36,884 nt of DNA from Bacteroidia bacterium (GCA_026391315.1 JAPLDT010000100.1:1-36884), one strand, 5' to 3'. Shown: positions 1-9,130, counted from the stretch's first letter. Translations and numbers: made by a program. Notes: generated by a model from the sequence alone, not told the origin.

Positions 1-128
1 TCCTACCAATGACAGATTTTGTAATATACTGAATATCAAATAGGTGCAAAAATGTATTTAACAGCTTCATTATGCACAAATATTTTCTGTCATCTTCACA
101 TTGTGCCCAAAAAATTTGGGTGGTGACT

Positions 129-252
129 CGCAATGACGATTGCCGCAGAGGGCGTTGGATGAGGCGAGGGGTGGGTCAGATAGTATGATTTGTTGTTAAT
201 TTTCACCCACCCCTCGCCTCATCCAACGGAACAACTAACGACCGTCATTGCG
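129..252. repeat. Nested inverted repeat with perfect 24-bp arms
   Basis: The arms at 153-176 and 205-228 are exact reverse complements over 24 bp and enclose a 28-nt spacer. An outer pair (CGCAATGACG at 129-138, CGTCATTGCG at 243-252) is also exactly inverted. No transposase is present, and the arms are GC-rich compared with the AT-rich DNA before position 120. It could be a dispersed palindromic element or a very long hairpin. The rest of 1-408 holds no convincing gene; the only other structures seen are a small CCCAAA/TTTGGG hairpin at 106-120 and the REP-like copies at 243-379. Confidence 0.75.
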
Positions 253-379
253 ACCGCTGCCTGTCCCGATTTTTCATCGGGAAGGCACGAGCGGGAAGCA
301 ATCTATCGCCTTTTCACCCCCTCACAATACAGCAATCACCATCATTGTAATCCGCGAGGCACAAGCGGGAAGTAATCCG
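243..379. repeat. REP-like CGTCATTGCGA...GGAAGCAATC copies
   Basis: A first copy at 243-303 starts CGTCATTGCGA and ends CGGGAAGCAATC, with an internal CCCGAT/ATCGGG hairpin. A degenerate second copy lies at 341-379 (ATCATTGTAATCCGCGAGG, then GCGGGAAGTAATCC). The layout resembles the widely dispersed bacterial intergenic repeat of the form GTCATTGCGAGG...CGAAGCAATC. That family assignment is from memory; the two related copies are visible directly. Confidence 0.55.
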
Positions 380-408
380 TTGTCTAGCTCCTAAAGCGGA
401 CAGATCTT

Positions 409-3054
409 CTATTTCAAATTCAGGATAACCTTTACTCCTGTCGATCTGAAATTGCCATCTTCAAATCCGGCAATTACTTCAGCAGATAGGAAAAGGAAGA
501 GGTTCGTAAAGCCATAACCTGCTTCGACATAATTTTTCAACTCCGGTGTAGTTAGATAATCGACAAATAATTTTTCAGATATTGAGCTGTTTTTAATAAT
601 AGGCAATCGTTTTAAAATCAATTTGTTCATTTGTAAATTGGCATGCGCTTCGGCATATTGGCTGCCCGTAGAATATTGATAAAATGGCAGTAACCTGAAA
701 CTGTTTTCAGTGGATGAGAAAAGGTATTGGGTGGATTGTGTATTGAAATGTTGAAAATCTTCAAAATAGAGTTTGTTGTGGTTCAGGAACTTGCCGGCAT
801 TGATCTGGTAGGAAAAATGGTTATCAAACCCATAATCAATTTTTTGCCTGATTCCCAACCTCAGCATATCAAAACGGGAGTCACTGCCTGAAAAGGAAGA
901 AAAGGCGCTCTTGTATCCCAACGAAAATGTGGGGTATTTGCTTCCGGCGTACATTTTTTTGTGATCCACAATACGGAACCGGTTGTGGGGTGTATATTCA
1001 AGCTGTAATCTGAAGATGAGAGATTGATGACCATCCAGCTGTCCGACAACAAGTGTGGAGTTTTCAGGAATATTCGGACGGAACTCCTTGTTTTTATTGT
1101 CAATAAAAGTAAATGATGAATGATTGCTGAGCGAACTATTGTCGCTATAATCCAGGGTTATACCCGAATTCAGCCCATTGGCAAGATCCCTGCTGAAAGT
1201 GAACTGTAAAAAATCACGCCGGAAGTATCTTTTGTAATTTTCTTCCCAAAAGAGGGTATAGAATTCGTTGGTAAGGGTCGAAATTCCGCTATTCCTGTTG
1301 TAATCATCTGTTGTACTTCCCAGCGATACACTTAACCAACTATTGGCTAGTCCTCTGAATCGCTGACTATAATTGATTGTGGCATCCACTTTGTGACGAA
1401 GAAAAGCATAGGCCAAATTGGGATTCAATCGCAACGACCTTCCTGTACTGTCAGCTTTATAGTAACTGAAAGGCAACTCCAGCCGCAGCCCGTCAACGGT
1501 ATTGAAAGAGAAGGCCGTGGGATTCAGTAGGTTTGGAGTGTTGAAGAATTCATATTGCCGGATAGAGTCGATGGAGTAGTTGTAGTTTTTCCCAAAAAGC
1601 AGGTGTTTCATTTTGAATTTTTGCCGGGAGTCCCTGACTGAATCCTTGTACCTTGGAGTAGCTGATTTTCGGAGGAAAGAGTCTTTTTTGACGAAACTTC
1701 TGTTTTCGCTTAGCGTCAATGGTATGGGTCTTTGGGTTGCCCAGAAAGCCGAGTCGTTGTTCACCTTTTTCTGGCTTACCTGCATGCTTGATTTGATCTC
1801 CAGCGGTTCCGGAGGTGAGTTCCGTTTGATCTCCTTTTCCATCAGTTTGTTCAATTTTGAACTCTCCCGATTGGTGAGCTCGGGCTTCTGCATCAGCTTG
1901 GTGATGGTTTTTTGTTGCGATGATTTTGCTGTGATCGGTCCGGCAGCGCTATTTTTCTCTTCGTTTATCCGCTGAACAAATTGTTGCTCTTCCAGTTGCT
2001 GGTCTTTGAGCTTTTCCAGGAAGGTGTGATCCAGGGATGGATTTAATGTTGTCTTGTAGTCGCTGATGGATGCAACATAACGGTATTTCATCTTAAACCC
2101 AAAACCCGAAAAGTTCATGTCAAAATCCAGACTGACAGGCATCCAGGTATTTTTGTTCACCTCGGCATAAACCTGGTGAACATTTACATCGGTCATAGGA
2201 ATATGTAGTTTCAAATCTGCCGAATGTATATTCCAGTAATCCCTTGCGATGAAAATATAACCGGTAAAGACATTGTTACCTTTGGTTTTTGGGGTGACCT
2301 TGACTTTGTTGATGGTTCTTCCCTGGTCCACAAAAACACCTTCCAGATTGAAATCATACATTTTTAGGGCGGTTCTCCCAACCGGAGATACAATACCATA
2401 TTTATCGGCATCATAAAGATTGTTGGTAATCATTCCCATCGGTGAGGTGTTGTTTTGCTGGCCCGATGAGCGCATGGCCAATACCTGCTGGTTTACCTTA
2501 TCAGGAAGTTCAAAATCAATTTTGCTGAGTGTCTCCATCACAAATGGTTCATTCTCTTTCACCCCCTCTTTCTTCATCTGTCTCTCCAGGAGAAAAGGTA
2601 TTTTTTCGAACACTCCGTTTCCTTTCAGGTAAACTTTGCAGGAGTATTTCGATACCTGCTTCTGGTAATAAGGAGCCATGGCAATGGCTTTTCGCATGAT
2701 GTAATAGGCAGGATCCTCCTTTGTCGCCAATACCTCAATCTCAGGAATAACATAACTTTGAGCCGAAAGCGTAACATCAATTTTCTGAACGGATTTGACT
2801 ACTGTTACCTCTTGTGTAACAGTTTGGTAGCCAAGATACTGAAATAAAATGGTCCATTTCCCTTCCGGGATTTTAAGTTCGTAATTTCCTTCCAGGTTGG
2901 AAGTTGTTCCTGTCGAGAGTTTTGGAACATAGATACTGGCAAATGGAATAGGCTCACCGTTGGAATTATTGATATGACCCTTGATGCTTTGAGCTGAAGC
3001 ATAAAAAGATGCTGCGAAGGTCATTAGGACGAAAAGCGTTGTTTTTCCTGCCAT
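409..3054 (-). CDS. DUF5686 / CarboxypepD_reg-like outer-membrane protein
   Basis: Predicted 881-residue exported protein. Residues 1-21 form a signal peptide ending ASAQ. Residues about 24-105 are a CarboxypepD_reg-like (carboxypeptidase regulatory, Ig-like) domain with the pattern IKGHINNSNGEPIPFASIYV and a YLGYQT segment, as in TonB-dependent transporters of Bacteroidota. The rest matches the DUF5686 layout: a middle region with a lysine/glutamate-rich linker (about 355-490), then a long beta-strand-rich C-terminal part that probably forms an outer-membrane barrel. There is no TonB plug. Substrate and role are unknown; members are generally thought to act at the outer membrane. It stands alone, and no strict -7 promoter box was found in the 179-bp gap upstream. 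Confidence 0.8.
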   Translation of the reverse strand: MAGKTTLFVLMTFAASFYASAQSIKGHINNSNGEPIPFASIYVPKLSTGTTSNLEGNYELKIPEGKWTILFQYLGYQTVTQEVTVVKSVQKIDVTLSAQSYVIPEIEVLATKEDPAYYIMRKAIAMAPYYQKQVSKYSCKVYLKGNGVFEKIPFLLERQMKKEGVKENEPFVMETLSKIDFELPDKVNQQVLAMRSSGQQNNTSPMGMITNNLYDADKYGIVSPVGRTALKMYDFNLEGVFVDQGRTINKVKVTPKTKGNNVFTGYIFIARDYWNIHSADLKLHIPMTDVNVHQVYAEVNKNTWMPVSLDFDMNFSGFGFKMKYRYVASISDYKTTLNPSLDHTFLEKLKDQQLEEQQFVQRINEEKNSAAGPITAKSSQQKTITKLMQKPELTNRESSKLNKLMEKEIKRNSPPEPLEIKSSMQVSQKKVNNDSAFWATQRPIPLTLSENRSFVKKDSFLRKSATPRYKDSVRDSRQKFKMKHLLFGKNYNYSIDSIRQYEFFNTPNLLNPTAFSFNTVDGLRLELPFSYYKADSTGRSLRLNPNLAYAFLRHKVDATINYSQRFRGLANSWLSVSLGSTTDDYNRNSGISTLTNEFYTLFWEENYKRYFRRDFLQFTFSRDLANGLNSGITLDYSDNSSLSNHSSFTFIDNKNKEFRPNIPENSTLVVGQLDGHQSLIFRLQLEYTPHNRFRIVDHKKMYAGSKYPTFSLGYKSAFSSFSGSDSRFDMLRLGIRQKIDYGFDNHFSYQINAGKFLNHNKLYFEDFQHFNTQSTQYLFSSTENSFRLLPFYQYSTGSQYAEAHANLQMNKLILKRLPIIKNSSISEKLFVDYLTTPELKNYVEAGYGFTNLFLFLSAEVIAGFEDGNFRSTGVKVILNLK

Positions 3055-3144
3055 ATTTAGGTTTTAAATAGCGAATAAAAATAGACCAATTTGTTTAATA
3101 GTAAAATATTATTATGTTAAAGTTAGTTAAGGAGGTTCGTCTTT

Positions 3145-3210
3145 TGCCCGGTAGGGCATTAAGCTCCATAGAAGAAGATATTGCCAGAATCCATTTTTCC
3201 CGGTAGGGAA
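3145..3210 (-). repeat. Pair of CCCGGTAGGG mini-hairpins downstream of the ppGpp gene
   Basis: Two perfect 5-bp stems share the same GGTA loop: TGCCC-GGTA-GGGCA at 3145-3158 and TTCCC-GGTA-GGGAA at 3197-3210. They lie 24 and 76 bp beyond the stop codon of the minus-strand (p)ppGpp gene. The same core CCCGGTAGGG occurs at 34728-34737, 9 bp beyond the typA stop. No long T-tract follows, so these are not classic terminators. Confidence 0.55.
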
Positions 3211-3233
3211 TAAACAAAATGAAGAGGTAACTT

Positions 3234-5417
3234 TTATTTATCCTGGCGTGTTACAGAATCAATGCCCTTCAGCTTTTGCAGTTTGATGATGAGTGTGTTG
3301 AGGTTGTCAGTGTTGTGGATGTAAAGGTAAAGGTGCCCTTCAAAAATACCATCATGCGCATCCAGGTTGATCGAACGCATGTTGATGCCATATTCGTTGG
3401 AGATGATATTGGTGATCATGTTGGCCATTCCCTGTCGGTCGAAACCGCGAACGTATAAATGGGTCAGGTAGGAGAGGACTTTGAACTTATTCCAGGTGGC
3501 CTGCACAATGTCTTCGCCCCTGCTCGACATCAGTTTGATGGCTTCCGGGCAAGTCTTACGGTGAATTACTATCTGTTCTTCGTCTGAAACGAAACCAACG
3601 ACATTGTCACCCGGAATCGGATTACAGCAAGGAGCCAGTTTATAGTTGGACTGCTTGGAATCTTCGGTGAGCAGGAATGGCTGTTTCTTGTCAATTTTTT
3701 CCTCTTTCTTGTCGGAGGAGAAGGTTAGGTTCCACAATTTCACAAATCTATTTTCTGATTTCGTCTGAAGCACCTCCTCCAGGTTATCCAAAGAGACAAG
3801 TCCCATTCCTATCTCCGCGTACAACTGCTCTTTGGTATGAAATCCATAATGGTTAAGGAGTTTTTTAAAGGTATTGGTCGTAGGTTTGACACTCAGTTTT
3901 TCAAATTGATAAGTGAGTTTTTTTAATCCTGCCTCGATGTGTTTTTTCTGCTCCTGCTTGAAGGAATCCTTGATCTTGGTCTTGGCTCTTGCCGTAACCG
4001 CGATGTTCATCCATTCGGCTTTCGGTGACTGTTTCTCAGAGGTGAGGATCTCCACCTGGTCACCACTCTTGAGCACGTAACTCATAGGCACCAGTGCATG
4101 GTTTACCTTGGCTCCGATGCAATGGCTTCCCAAAGCCGAGTGGATGTCGTAGGCACAATCCAGAACGGTGGAGTCCTTTGGCAACATTTTCATCTCCCCT
4201 TTTGGCGTAAAGACAACAATTTCGCGACTGAAAAGGTTGAGTTTAAATTCGTCCAGAAAATCGAGTGCATCCGATTCTGGATTGGCCAGCAGCTCCCTGA
4301 TCTTTTGCAGCCATTTGTCTAATTCACTTTCTGAGGCACTGTCCCCCTTATATTTAAAATGGGCGGCAAAACCACGTTCATCGATCTCATCCATCCGTTC
4401 ACTCCGGATCTGCACTTCGACCCATTGTCCTTTTGGTCCCATCACCGTAGTGTGAAGCGCCTCATAACCGTTGGCCTTCGGAATGGTTATCCAATCCCTT
4501 ATCCGGTCGGGTTTTGGCGTATAAATGTCAGTAACCAAGGATAGTATATCAAAACATTGTCGTTTTTCGGAGATGTTTTCCTTGGGTTTAAAAACGATGC
4601 GAACGGCCAGCAAATCATAGATCTCTTCGAAGGTGATGTTCTTGGTCTGCATTTTCTGGTAGATCGAATAGATCGATTTTGTTCTGCCACTGGCCGTGAA
4701 ATCAAAATCTTCTTCGTACAGTTTAGCCTGAATCGGCTTGATGAAATCGTGCACCAGGTAACTGATCCGCTCCTCCTCACTGTGAAGGCTCAATTCGATC
4801 TGACGATAGGTTTCCGGGTCTTTGAATTTGAGACTGAGATCCTCCAACTCACATTTGATGGCATAGAGCCCAAGCCGGTGGGCCAATGGGGCGAAGATGT
4901 ATAGTGTTTCGGAGGAGATTTTCAACTGTTTGTTGAGTGGCATCGAGTCGAGGGTCCGCATGTTGTGAAGCCGGTCTGCCAGTTTGATCAAAATGACCCT
5001 CACATCGTCTGAAAGGGTCATCAGCATTTTGCGAAAGTTGGTGGCTTGCTTGGAATCGTAGGTTCCCGACAATTTTGTGAGCCCATCTACCAGCATGGCA
5101 ATCTTGGCGCCAAACATCTTCTCTATATCCTGAACCGTATAATCCGTATCCTCTACGACATCATGAAGGATAGCTGCTACCGCGGATTTGGTTCCCAGCC
5201 CTATTTCGCTAACGACGATTTTTGCGACGGAAAGCGGGTGTACAATATAAGGTTCTCCCGATCGGCGCCTGACTCCCATGTGGGCTGAAGATGCGAATTG
5301 AAAAGCCTTTTGGATCAATTGCACATTTTCAGGTGTCAGCGGACGGGTAAAAGATTTTAGTAACTCTTCGAAAAGGTCTTCAATCTCCCTCTTTTCTATC
5401 TCTGTCTGCAAATCCAT
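3234..5417 (-). CDS. Bifunctional (p)ppGpp synthetase/hydrolase (RelA/SpoT family)
   Basis: Makes and degrades the stringent-response alarmone (p)ppGpp in the cytoplasm. The hydrolase HD domain has H60 (in YIVHP) and the HDVVED motif at residues 85-90. The synthetase domain follows with GRTKSIYSIYQKM, NGYEALHTTV and VEVQIRSERMDEIDE, all intact, so both activities are expected. A TGS domain (VFTPKGEMKMLPKDSTVLD), a conserved-Cys stretch (APCCNPIPGD) and a C-terminal ACT domain complete the long RSH layout. I chose ATG at 5417 (MDLQTEIEKREI, 727 aa). An in-frame ATG at 5447 would add ten residues of unusual composition. It is preceded by a small hairpin (5454-5474) and transcribed in the same direction as the upstream glycosyltransferase, 68 bp away. 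Confidence 0.93.
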   Translation of the reverse strand: MDLQTEIEKREIEDLFEELLKSFTRPLTPENVQLIQKAFQFASSAHMGVRRRSGEPYIVHPLSVAKIVVSEIGLGTKSAVAAILHDVVEDTDYTVQDIEKMFGAKIAMLVDGLTKLSGTYDSKQATNFRKMLMTLSDDVRVILIKLADRLHNMRTLDSMPLNKQLKISSETLYIFAPLAHRLGLYAIKCELEDLSLKFKDPETYRQIELSLHSEEERISYLVHDFIKPIQAKLYEEDFDFTASGRTKSIYSIYQKMQTKNITFEEIYDLLAVRIVFKPKENISEKRQCFDILSLVTDIYTPKPDRIRDWITIPKANGYEALHTTVMGPKGQWVEVQIRSERMDEIDERGFAAHFKYKGDSASESELDKWLQKIRELLANPESDALDFLDEFKLNLFSREIVVFTPKGEMKMLPKDSTVLDCAYDIHSALGSHCIGAKVNHALVPMSYVLKSGDQVEILTSEKQSPKAEWMNIAVTARAKTKIKDSFKQEQKKHIEAGLKKLTYQFEKLSVKPTTNTFKKLLNHYGFHTKEQLYAEIGMGLVSLDNLEEVLQTKSENRFVKLWNLTFSSDKKEEKIDKKQPFLLTEDSKQSNYKLAPCCNPIPGDNVVGFVSDEEQIVIHRKTCPEAIKLMSSRGEDIVQATWNKFKVLSYLTHLYVRGFDRQGMANMITNIISNEYGINMRSINLDAHDGIFEGHLYLYIHNTDNLNTLIIKLQKLKGIDSVTRQDK

Positions 5418-5485
5418 CTGTAACCAAAATATTCTTAGTGTGTTCATTGAATTCTGAATGAAAACAACATTCAGACTTCACCGTT

Positions 5486-6652
5486 CTAAATTAACCTATT
5501 TTTTACTATTTTATCATCCAGTTTTTCAATCGTTTCGACCATTTTTCCCCAGGAAAAACGTCTCTTTTCGATACGGATGTTTGCCTTGAACTCTTTTTCA
5601 CGATCATGTTCCAGAAAATCAATAAGCGCTTTTGAAATTGCATCGGGATCCGGTTCTACCGAATAACCAACTTTTCCGTCAGGCACTGTTTCGCCCAATC
5701 CTCCTACATTGGTAACAAGAATTGGTTTTTCGAAATGGTAGGCAATCTGCGTGACACCACTCTGTGTGGCGCTCTTATAGGGTTGTACAACAAGGTCGGC
5801 AACGCCAAAGTAAGAAGGAACCATGCTGTCAGCGATGAAATGTGTATGCAGTACCACATGATCTTCCAGATGATTCTTCTTGATAATCTGGTCGTACTTC
5901 TCTGATGTGGTATAATATTCTCCGGCAACAAGCAGCTTGACCTTAAATTTTCGCAAAGCTGGATTTGCAAAAGCAGTCAGCAACCAGTCGAGACCTTTGT
6001 AATCGCGGATAAAACCAAAGAACAGCAGGTACTTGAAATCAGGATCCAAATTAAGGTTGAACAAAGCCTCCTCCCGGGATACCGCCTTTCCAAAATTGTC
6101 GTATAGCGGATGCGGTGTGTAAAGAACTGGTACCGATGGACGTATCCTCTTCAGATCATCAAGAACTTTGTGCGATAGCGTGACAAAACCGTCGACACTT
6201 CTTACCAAATAATTGGTCAGTTGCTTGTCTCCTACACGTTTTTCGTGGGGGATAATATTGTCAGCCAGTGAGATAACGCGTGTGAGCCGGTTTTTCCTCA
6301 CAATACGGGCAATTGTGCCAAGCGCCGGGGCCATCATGGGAATCCAGAACCGCATGATAAGCAAATCAGGCGCCAGTTTCTTAATCTCCCTTCCTACCGA
6401 AATCCAGTTGAAAGGATTGACAGAATTAACCCTGATATGTATTTCCAGATCCGGGGGTGCAGGCTGATCCGAATATTGGGATTTACCAGGGAATAAAAAA
6501 TTGGGATATTGAAGTGAAAAAGTATAGATAATCACCTTATGCCCCTCAGCGATAAGTGCCCTGGCCAGTCTTTCGTTAAATGTAGCGATACCTCCTGGCC
6601 GGAATGGCCATGTCGTTCCCAAAAGGATGATGCGTTTTTTTAATTCAGCCAT
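5486..6652 (-). CDS. Glycosyltransferase family 4 (GT-B fold)
   Basis: Predicted cytoplasmic or membrane-associated retaining glycosyltransferase of 388 residues. The N-terminal half has the GT4-type start IILLGTTWPFRPGGIATFNERLARAL. The C-terminal half has the nucleotide-sugar-binding pattern LLFFGFIRDYKGLDWLL, VVQPYKSATQSGVTQIAY and an FEKPILVTNVGGLGE segment. Donor and acceptor cannot be read from sequence; surface polysaccharide or glycolipid synthesis is likely. The start at 6652 (MAELKKRIILL) is chosen over a longer frame from 6715. A strict -7 promoter box lies at 6660-6667, inside that extension, and the extension (rich in Trp, Tyr, Cys) does not resemble the family. Confidence 0.85.
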   Translation of the reverse strand: MAELKKRIILLGTTWPFRPGGIATFNERLARALIAEGHKVIIYTFSLQYPNFLFPGKSQYSDQPAPPDLEIHIRVNSVNPFNWISVGREIKKLAPDLLIMRFWIPMMAPALGTIARIVRKNRLTRVISLADNIIPHEKRVGDKQLTNYLVRSVDGFVTLSHKVLDDLKRIRPSVPVLYTPHPLYDNFGKAVSREEALFNLNLDPDFKYLLFFGFIRDYKGLDWLLTAFANPALRKFKVKLLVAGEYYTTSEKYDQIIKKNHLEDHVVLHTHFIADSMVPSYFGVADLVVQPYKSATQSGVTQIAYHFEKPILVTNVGGLGETVPDGKVGYSVEPDPDAISKALIDFLEHDREKEFKANIRIEKRRFSWGKMVETIEKLDDKIVKNRLI

Positions 6653-6659
6653 ACAAGTG

Positions 6660-6667
6660 CAAATGTA
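6660..6667 (-). promoter_or_regulatory. Bacteroidota -7 box TACATTTG for the glycosyltransferase
   Basis: The minus-strand sequence TACATTTG fits TAnnTTTG exactly and ends 8 nt before the chosen ATG at 6652. Transcription would therefore start almost at the start codon. No clear -33 TTTG was found at 19-21 nt, so only half of the promoter is supported. Confidence 0.4.
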
Positions 6668-6767
6668 CCAATTTAACCAATAAATTCGTCGGTGCACCCA
6701 TGAGAGGCGCCCCAAAATGATATTGAACGAATATTGGTAAATGGAAAAATATTTCCGTCCGAACGAT

Positions 6768-6775
6768 TATCTTTG
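6768..6775 (+). promoter_or_regulatory. Bacteroidota -7 box TATCTTTG for surE
   Basis: TATCTTTG matches TAnnTTTG exactly and ends 17 nt before the surE ATG. It faces away from the divergent glycosyltransferase promoter. No -33 TTTG at the usual spacing was found. Confidence 0.45.
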
Positions 6776-6792
6776 GACAAAATAAGGAAATA

Positions 6793-7533
6793 ATGGAAGA
6801 ACGGCCTTTGATATTGATATCCAATGATGACGGGGTTTTTGCCAAAGGGCTGATCGAACTCGTTGAAGTGATGAAACTCTTTGGCGACTCCCCACATTCC
6901 GGCATGTCTCATGCAATTACCGTTGAAAGGCCAATAAGGATCAACAAATTGCAGGAAGAGGAGGGATTGTCCATCTATTCCTGTTCCGGGACACCGGTCG
7001 ACTGCGTCAAACTTGCCTGTAGCAAAATACTCAGTAAACTTCCCGATTTTGTGATTTCAGGGATCAATCATGGTGCCAATACCTCTATTTCAGTGCTATA
7101 TTCCGGCACAATGGGCGCCGCGATCGAAGGTTGTATCCATGGCATTCCCTCCATTGGATTTTCGCTGGATGATTATACACAGGAGGCTGATTTCACAAAA
7201 GCCAAAAAAGTGGTGGCCCGCATATTCCAAAAAGTGGCCGAATTTGGTCTGCCTGATGGAATTTGCCTGAATGTGAACATTCCCAAAGGAGAGGTCAAAG
7301 GCATCAATTTCTCGCGTCAGACACGCGGAAAATGGATGGAAGAGTTCGAACAACGTACCGATCCGCATGGTCGTGAATACTACTGGATGACAGGCTATTT
7401 CAACGATGCCGAGAATGAGGCACGCGACACCGATACCTTTGCCTTGCTCAACGGATTTGTTTCCGTAGTGCCAGTGACGACAGATCTGACAGCCTATACC
7501 GCATTTCATTTCATGCAAAAATGGAAATTCTAA
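6793..7533 (+). CDS. surE: 5'/3'-nucleotidase SurE
   Basis: Metal-dependent nucleoside monophosphate phosphatase acting on 5'- and 3'-nucleotides, linked to survival in stationary phase. The N-terminal metal-binding motif SNDDG is at residues 10-14, directly after the first beta strand (PLILI). The other hallmark, ISGINHGANTSISVLYSGTM, is intact, followed by AAIEG, and the C-terminal VPVTTDLTAY segment is typical. At 246 residues the length is normal. It is first in a plus-strand run, with only 4 bp to the next gene and then lpxB, an order known from other Bacteroidota. Its own -7 box lies just upstream. Confidence 0.95.
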   Translation: MEERPLILISNDDGVFAKGLIELVEVMKLFGDSPHSGMSHAITVERPIRINKLQEEEGLSIYSCSGTPVDCVKLACSKILSKLPDFVISGINHGANTSISVLYSGTMGAAIEGCIHGIPSIGFSLDDYTQEADFTKAKKVVARIFQKVAEFGLPDGICLNVNIPKGEVKGINFSRQTRGKWMEEFEQRTDPHGREYYWMTGYFNDAENEARDTDTFALLNGFVSVVPVTTDLTAYTAFHFMQKWKF

Positions 7534-7537
7534 CCCT

Positions 7538-7849
7538 ATGAGCGCAGCTTATTATGAACCTTCGGGATTGAACAAATTCTGGCTTGGCCTCCTGCTCGGA
7601 CTGGGTTTTCCTTTGGTATTTTTTATGCTCTATTTTCTTTTCCGGTTCAGGGATCTTTCTTTTAACGATTACATTCATATCCTGATTCAAACCGGAAAAT
7701 ATGTCCATGTCATAAGTTTGGCCGTCTTCTCTAATTTAATCCCGTTTATGTTTTTTGTAAGGACCAATAGGTTTAAATCGGGGAGGGGAGTGATGGCCAT
7801 CACCATTCTTTTTGTAGTGTCCGTCTTTGTTATGAAATTCGCTATGTAA
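7538..7849 (+). CDS. Small three-helix membrane protein between surE and lpxB
   Basis: A 103-residue hydrophobic protein with three probable membrane segments at about residues 14-36, 53-74 and 83-102, separated by short basic loops (RFR, RTNRFKSGR). There is no signal peptide and no catalytic motif I recognise. It starts 4 bp after surE and ends 32 bp before lpxB, so it is almost certainly co-transcribed with both. The context suggests an envelope role, perhaps near lipid A synthesis, but no function can be assigned. Confidence 0.8.
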   Translation: MSAAYYEPSGLNKFWLGLLLGLGFPLVFFMLYFLFRFRDLSFNDYIHILIQTGKYVHVISLAVFSNLIPFMFFVRTNRFKSGRGVMAITILFVVSVFVMKFAM

Positions 7850-7881
7850 TTAGTTTTCAATCAACTATATCGAGCAATAGG

Positions 7882-9012
7882 ATGAGATATTTTATCATTG
7901 CCGGAGAGGCCTCTGGCGATCTGCACGCCTCCCACCTAATGGCAGGCATCAAAAAGAAAGATCCGGAGGCGAGCTTTTGGTTTCTGGGTGGTGAATTGAT
8001 GGCCGAACAGGGAGGCGTCCTGCTTAAACACTACCGTGATATGGCTTTCATGGGCTTTTTTACGGTTTTAGTGAACCTGAAGCAGATCAACATCAATTTT
8101 AAAATGGCCGAGGAGAAACTCCTCGAATTCCAGCCCGATGTTTTGATTCTGGTTGATTATCCCGGATTCAATTTCAGAATGGCAAGATTCGCCAAAGAGC
8201 ACAATATCAGGACATTTTACTACATATCACCGAAAATATGGGCCTGGCGTCCGGGTCGTGTAAAGTGGATATTAAATTATGTGGATGAACTGTTTACCAT
8301 CTTTCCGTTTGAAAAAGCCTTTTACGACAGATTCAACTACAAAATACGCTATGTCGGAAACCCCACCATCGATGAGCTGGCAGTTCGCCCCAACATGGAT
8401 CAGACCTATAGGCAATTTATCGATGAAAATAATCTGGAGGATCGGCCCATCGTGGCCCTGCTGGCCGGAAGCCGGAAACAGGAGATCAATCTGATATTGC
8501 CTGTTCTGACCGAGGTGGCCGATCTGTTTCCAGATTATCAGTTTGTTATAGCCGGCGCTCCCTCTTTGCCGCTCAGTTTGTACCAGCAGCACCTGAAAGA
8601 TCGCCGGATTCCTGTCCTGTTTGGCAAAACTTACGAACTTTTGCAGCAATCCAGGGCAGCGGTTGTCGCTTCCGGCACAGCAACGCTCGAAACCGCTGTG
8701 ATCAATGTTCCACAGGTGGTCTGTTACATCATGGAGTTGGGAAGATTTACATCGTTGCTGAAGAAAATCTTCCTGAACATTCAATGGTTTTCGCTGGTCA
8801 ACCTGGTGATGGACATGGAAATTGTCAGGGAATTTTTCCAGGAACACTGTAAACCTGAAGCGGTGGCAGTCGAACTCAGGAAAATATTGGAAGATGATGC
8901 TTACCGGGATGAGATGCTGAAAAACTACAAGCTGATGCTGGCCAAACTGGGACCTCCGGGATGCGCGGATAGGGCAGCTGAAGAGATGGTTGGGTTGCTG
9001 AGAAACTTTTAG
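7882..9012 (+). CDS. lpxB: Lipid-A-disaccharide synthase
   Basis: Transfers glucosamine-acyl from UDP-2,3-diacylglucosamine to lipid X, forming the lipid A disaccharide at the inner membrane (GT19 family). The start MRYFIIAGEASGDLHASHLM is the family's hallmark N-terminus. YYISPKIWAWRPGRV, LLAGSRKQEI and the C-terminal ASGTATLE/VPQVVCY segments are also present. At 376 residues the length is standard. The GC-rich sequence (57% in the hand-counted line 8461-8520) contrasts with the following cassette. No terminator was seen after it. A 10-bp direct repeat TGACTATTAT (9017-9026, 9059-9068) lies in the downstream spacer. Confidence 0.96.
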   Translation: MRYFIIAGEASGDLHASHLMAGIKKKDPEASFWFLGGELMAEQGGVLLKHYRDMAFMGFFTVLVNLKQININFKMAEEKLLEFQPDVLILVDYPGFNFRMARFAKEHNIRTFYYISPKIWAWRPGRVKWILNYVDELFTIFPFEKAFYDRFNYKIRYVGNPTIDELAVRPNMDQTYRQFIDENNLEDRPIVALLAGSRKQEINLILPVLTEVADLFPDYQFVIAGAPSLPLSLYQQHLKDRRIPVLFGKTYELLQQSRAAVVASGTATLETAVINVPQVVCYIMELGRFTSLLKKIFLNIQWFSLVNLVMDMEIVREFFQEHCKPEAVAVELRKILEDDAYRDEMLKNYKLMLAKLGPPGCADRAAEEMVGLLRNF

Positions 9013-9130
9013 CTATTGACTATTATTAGATTGTGGTGAAGAACAGCTCATTCCATGCTGACTATTATCAAATTTAAATGAAAAACCGAATTTTTTCTGC
9101 CGATCAATAGCAAAGTTAGAAAATATTATT

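Noticed and set aside
190-375. 61-codon open frame near the left edge
   Set aside because: It lies wholly within inverted-repeat and REP-like DNA and encodes no recognisable pattern.
8272-8847. 191-codon minus-strand frame opposite lpxB
   Set aside because: It is a shadow of the conserved lpxB reading frame, without independent motifs or spacing to neighbours.
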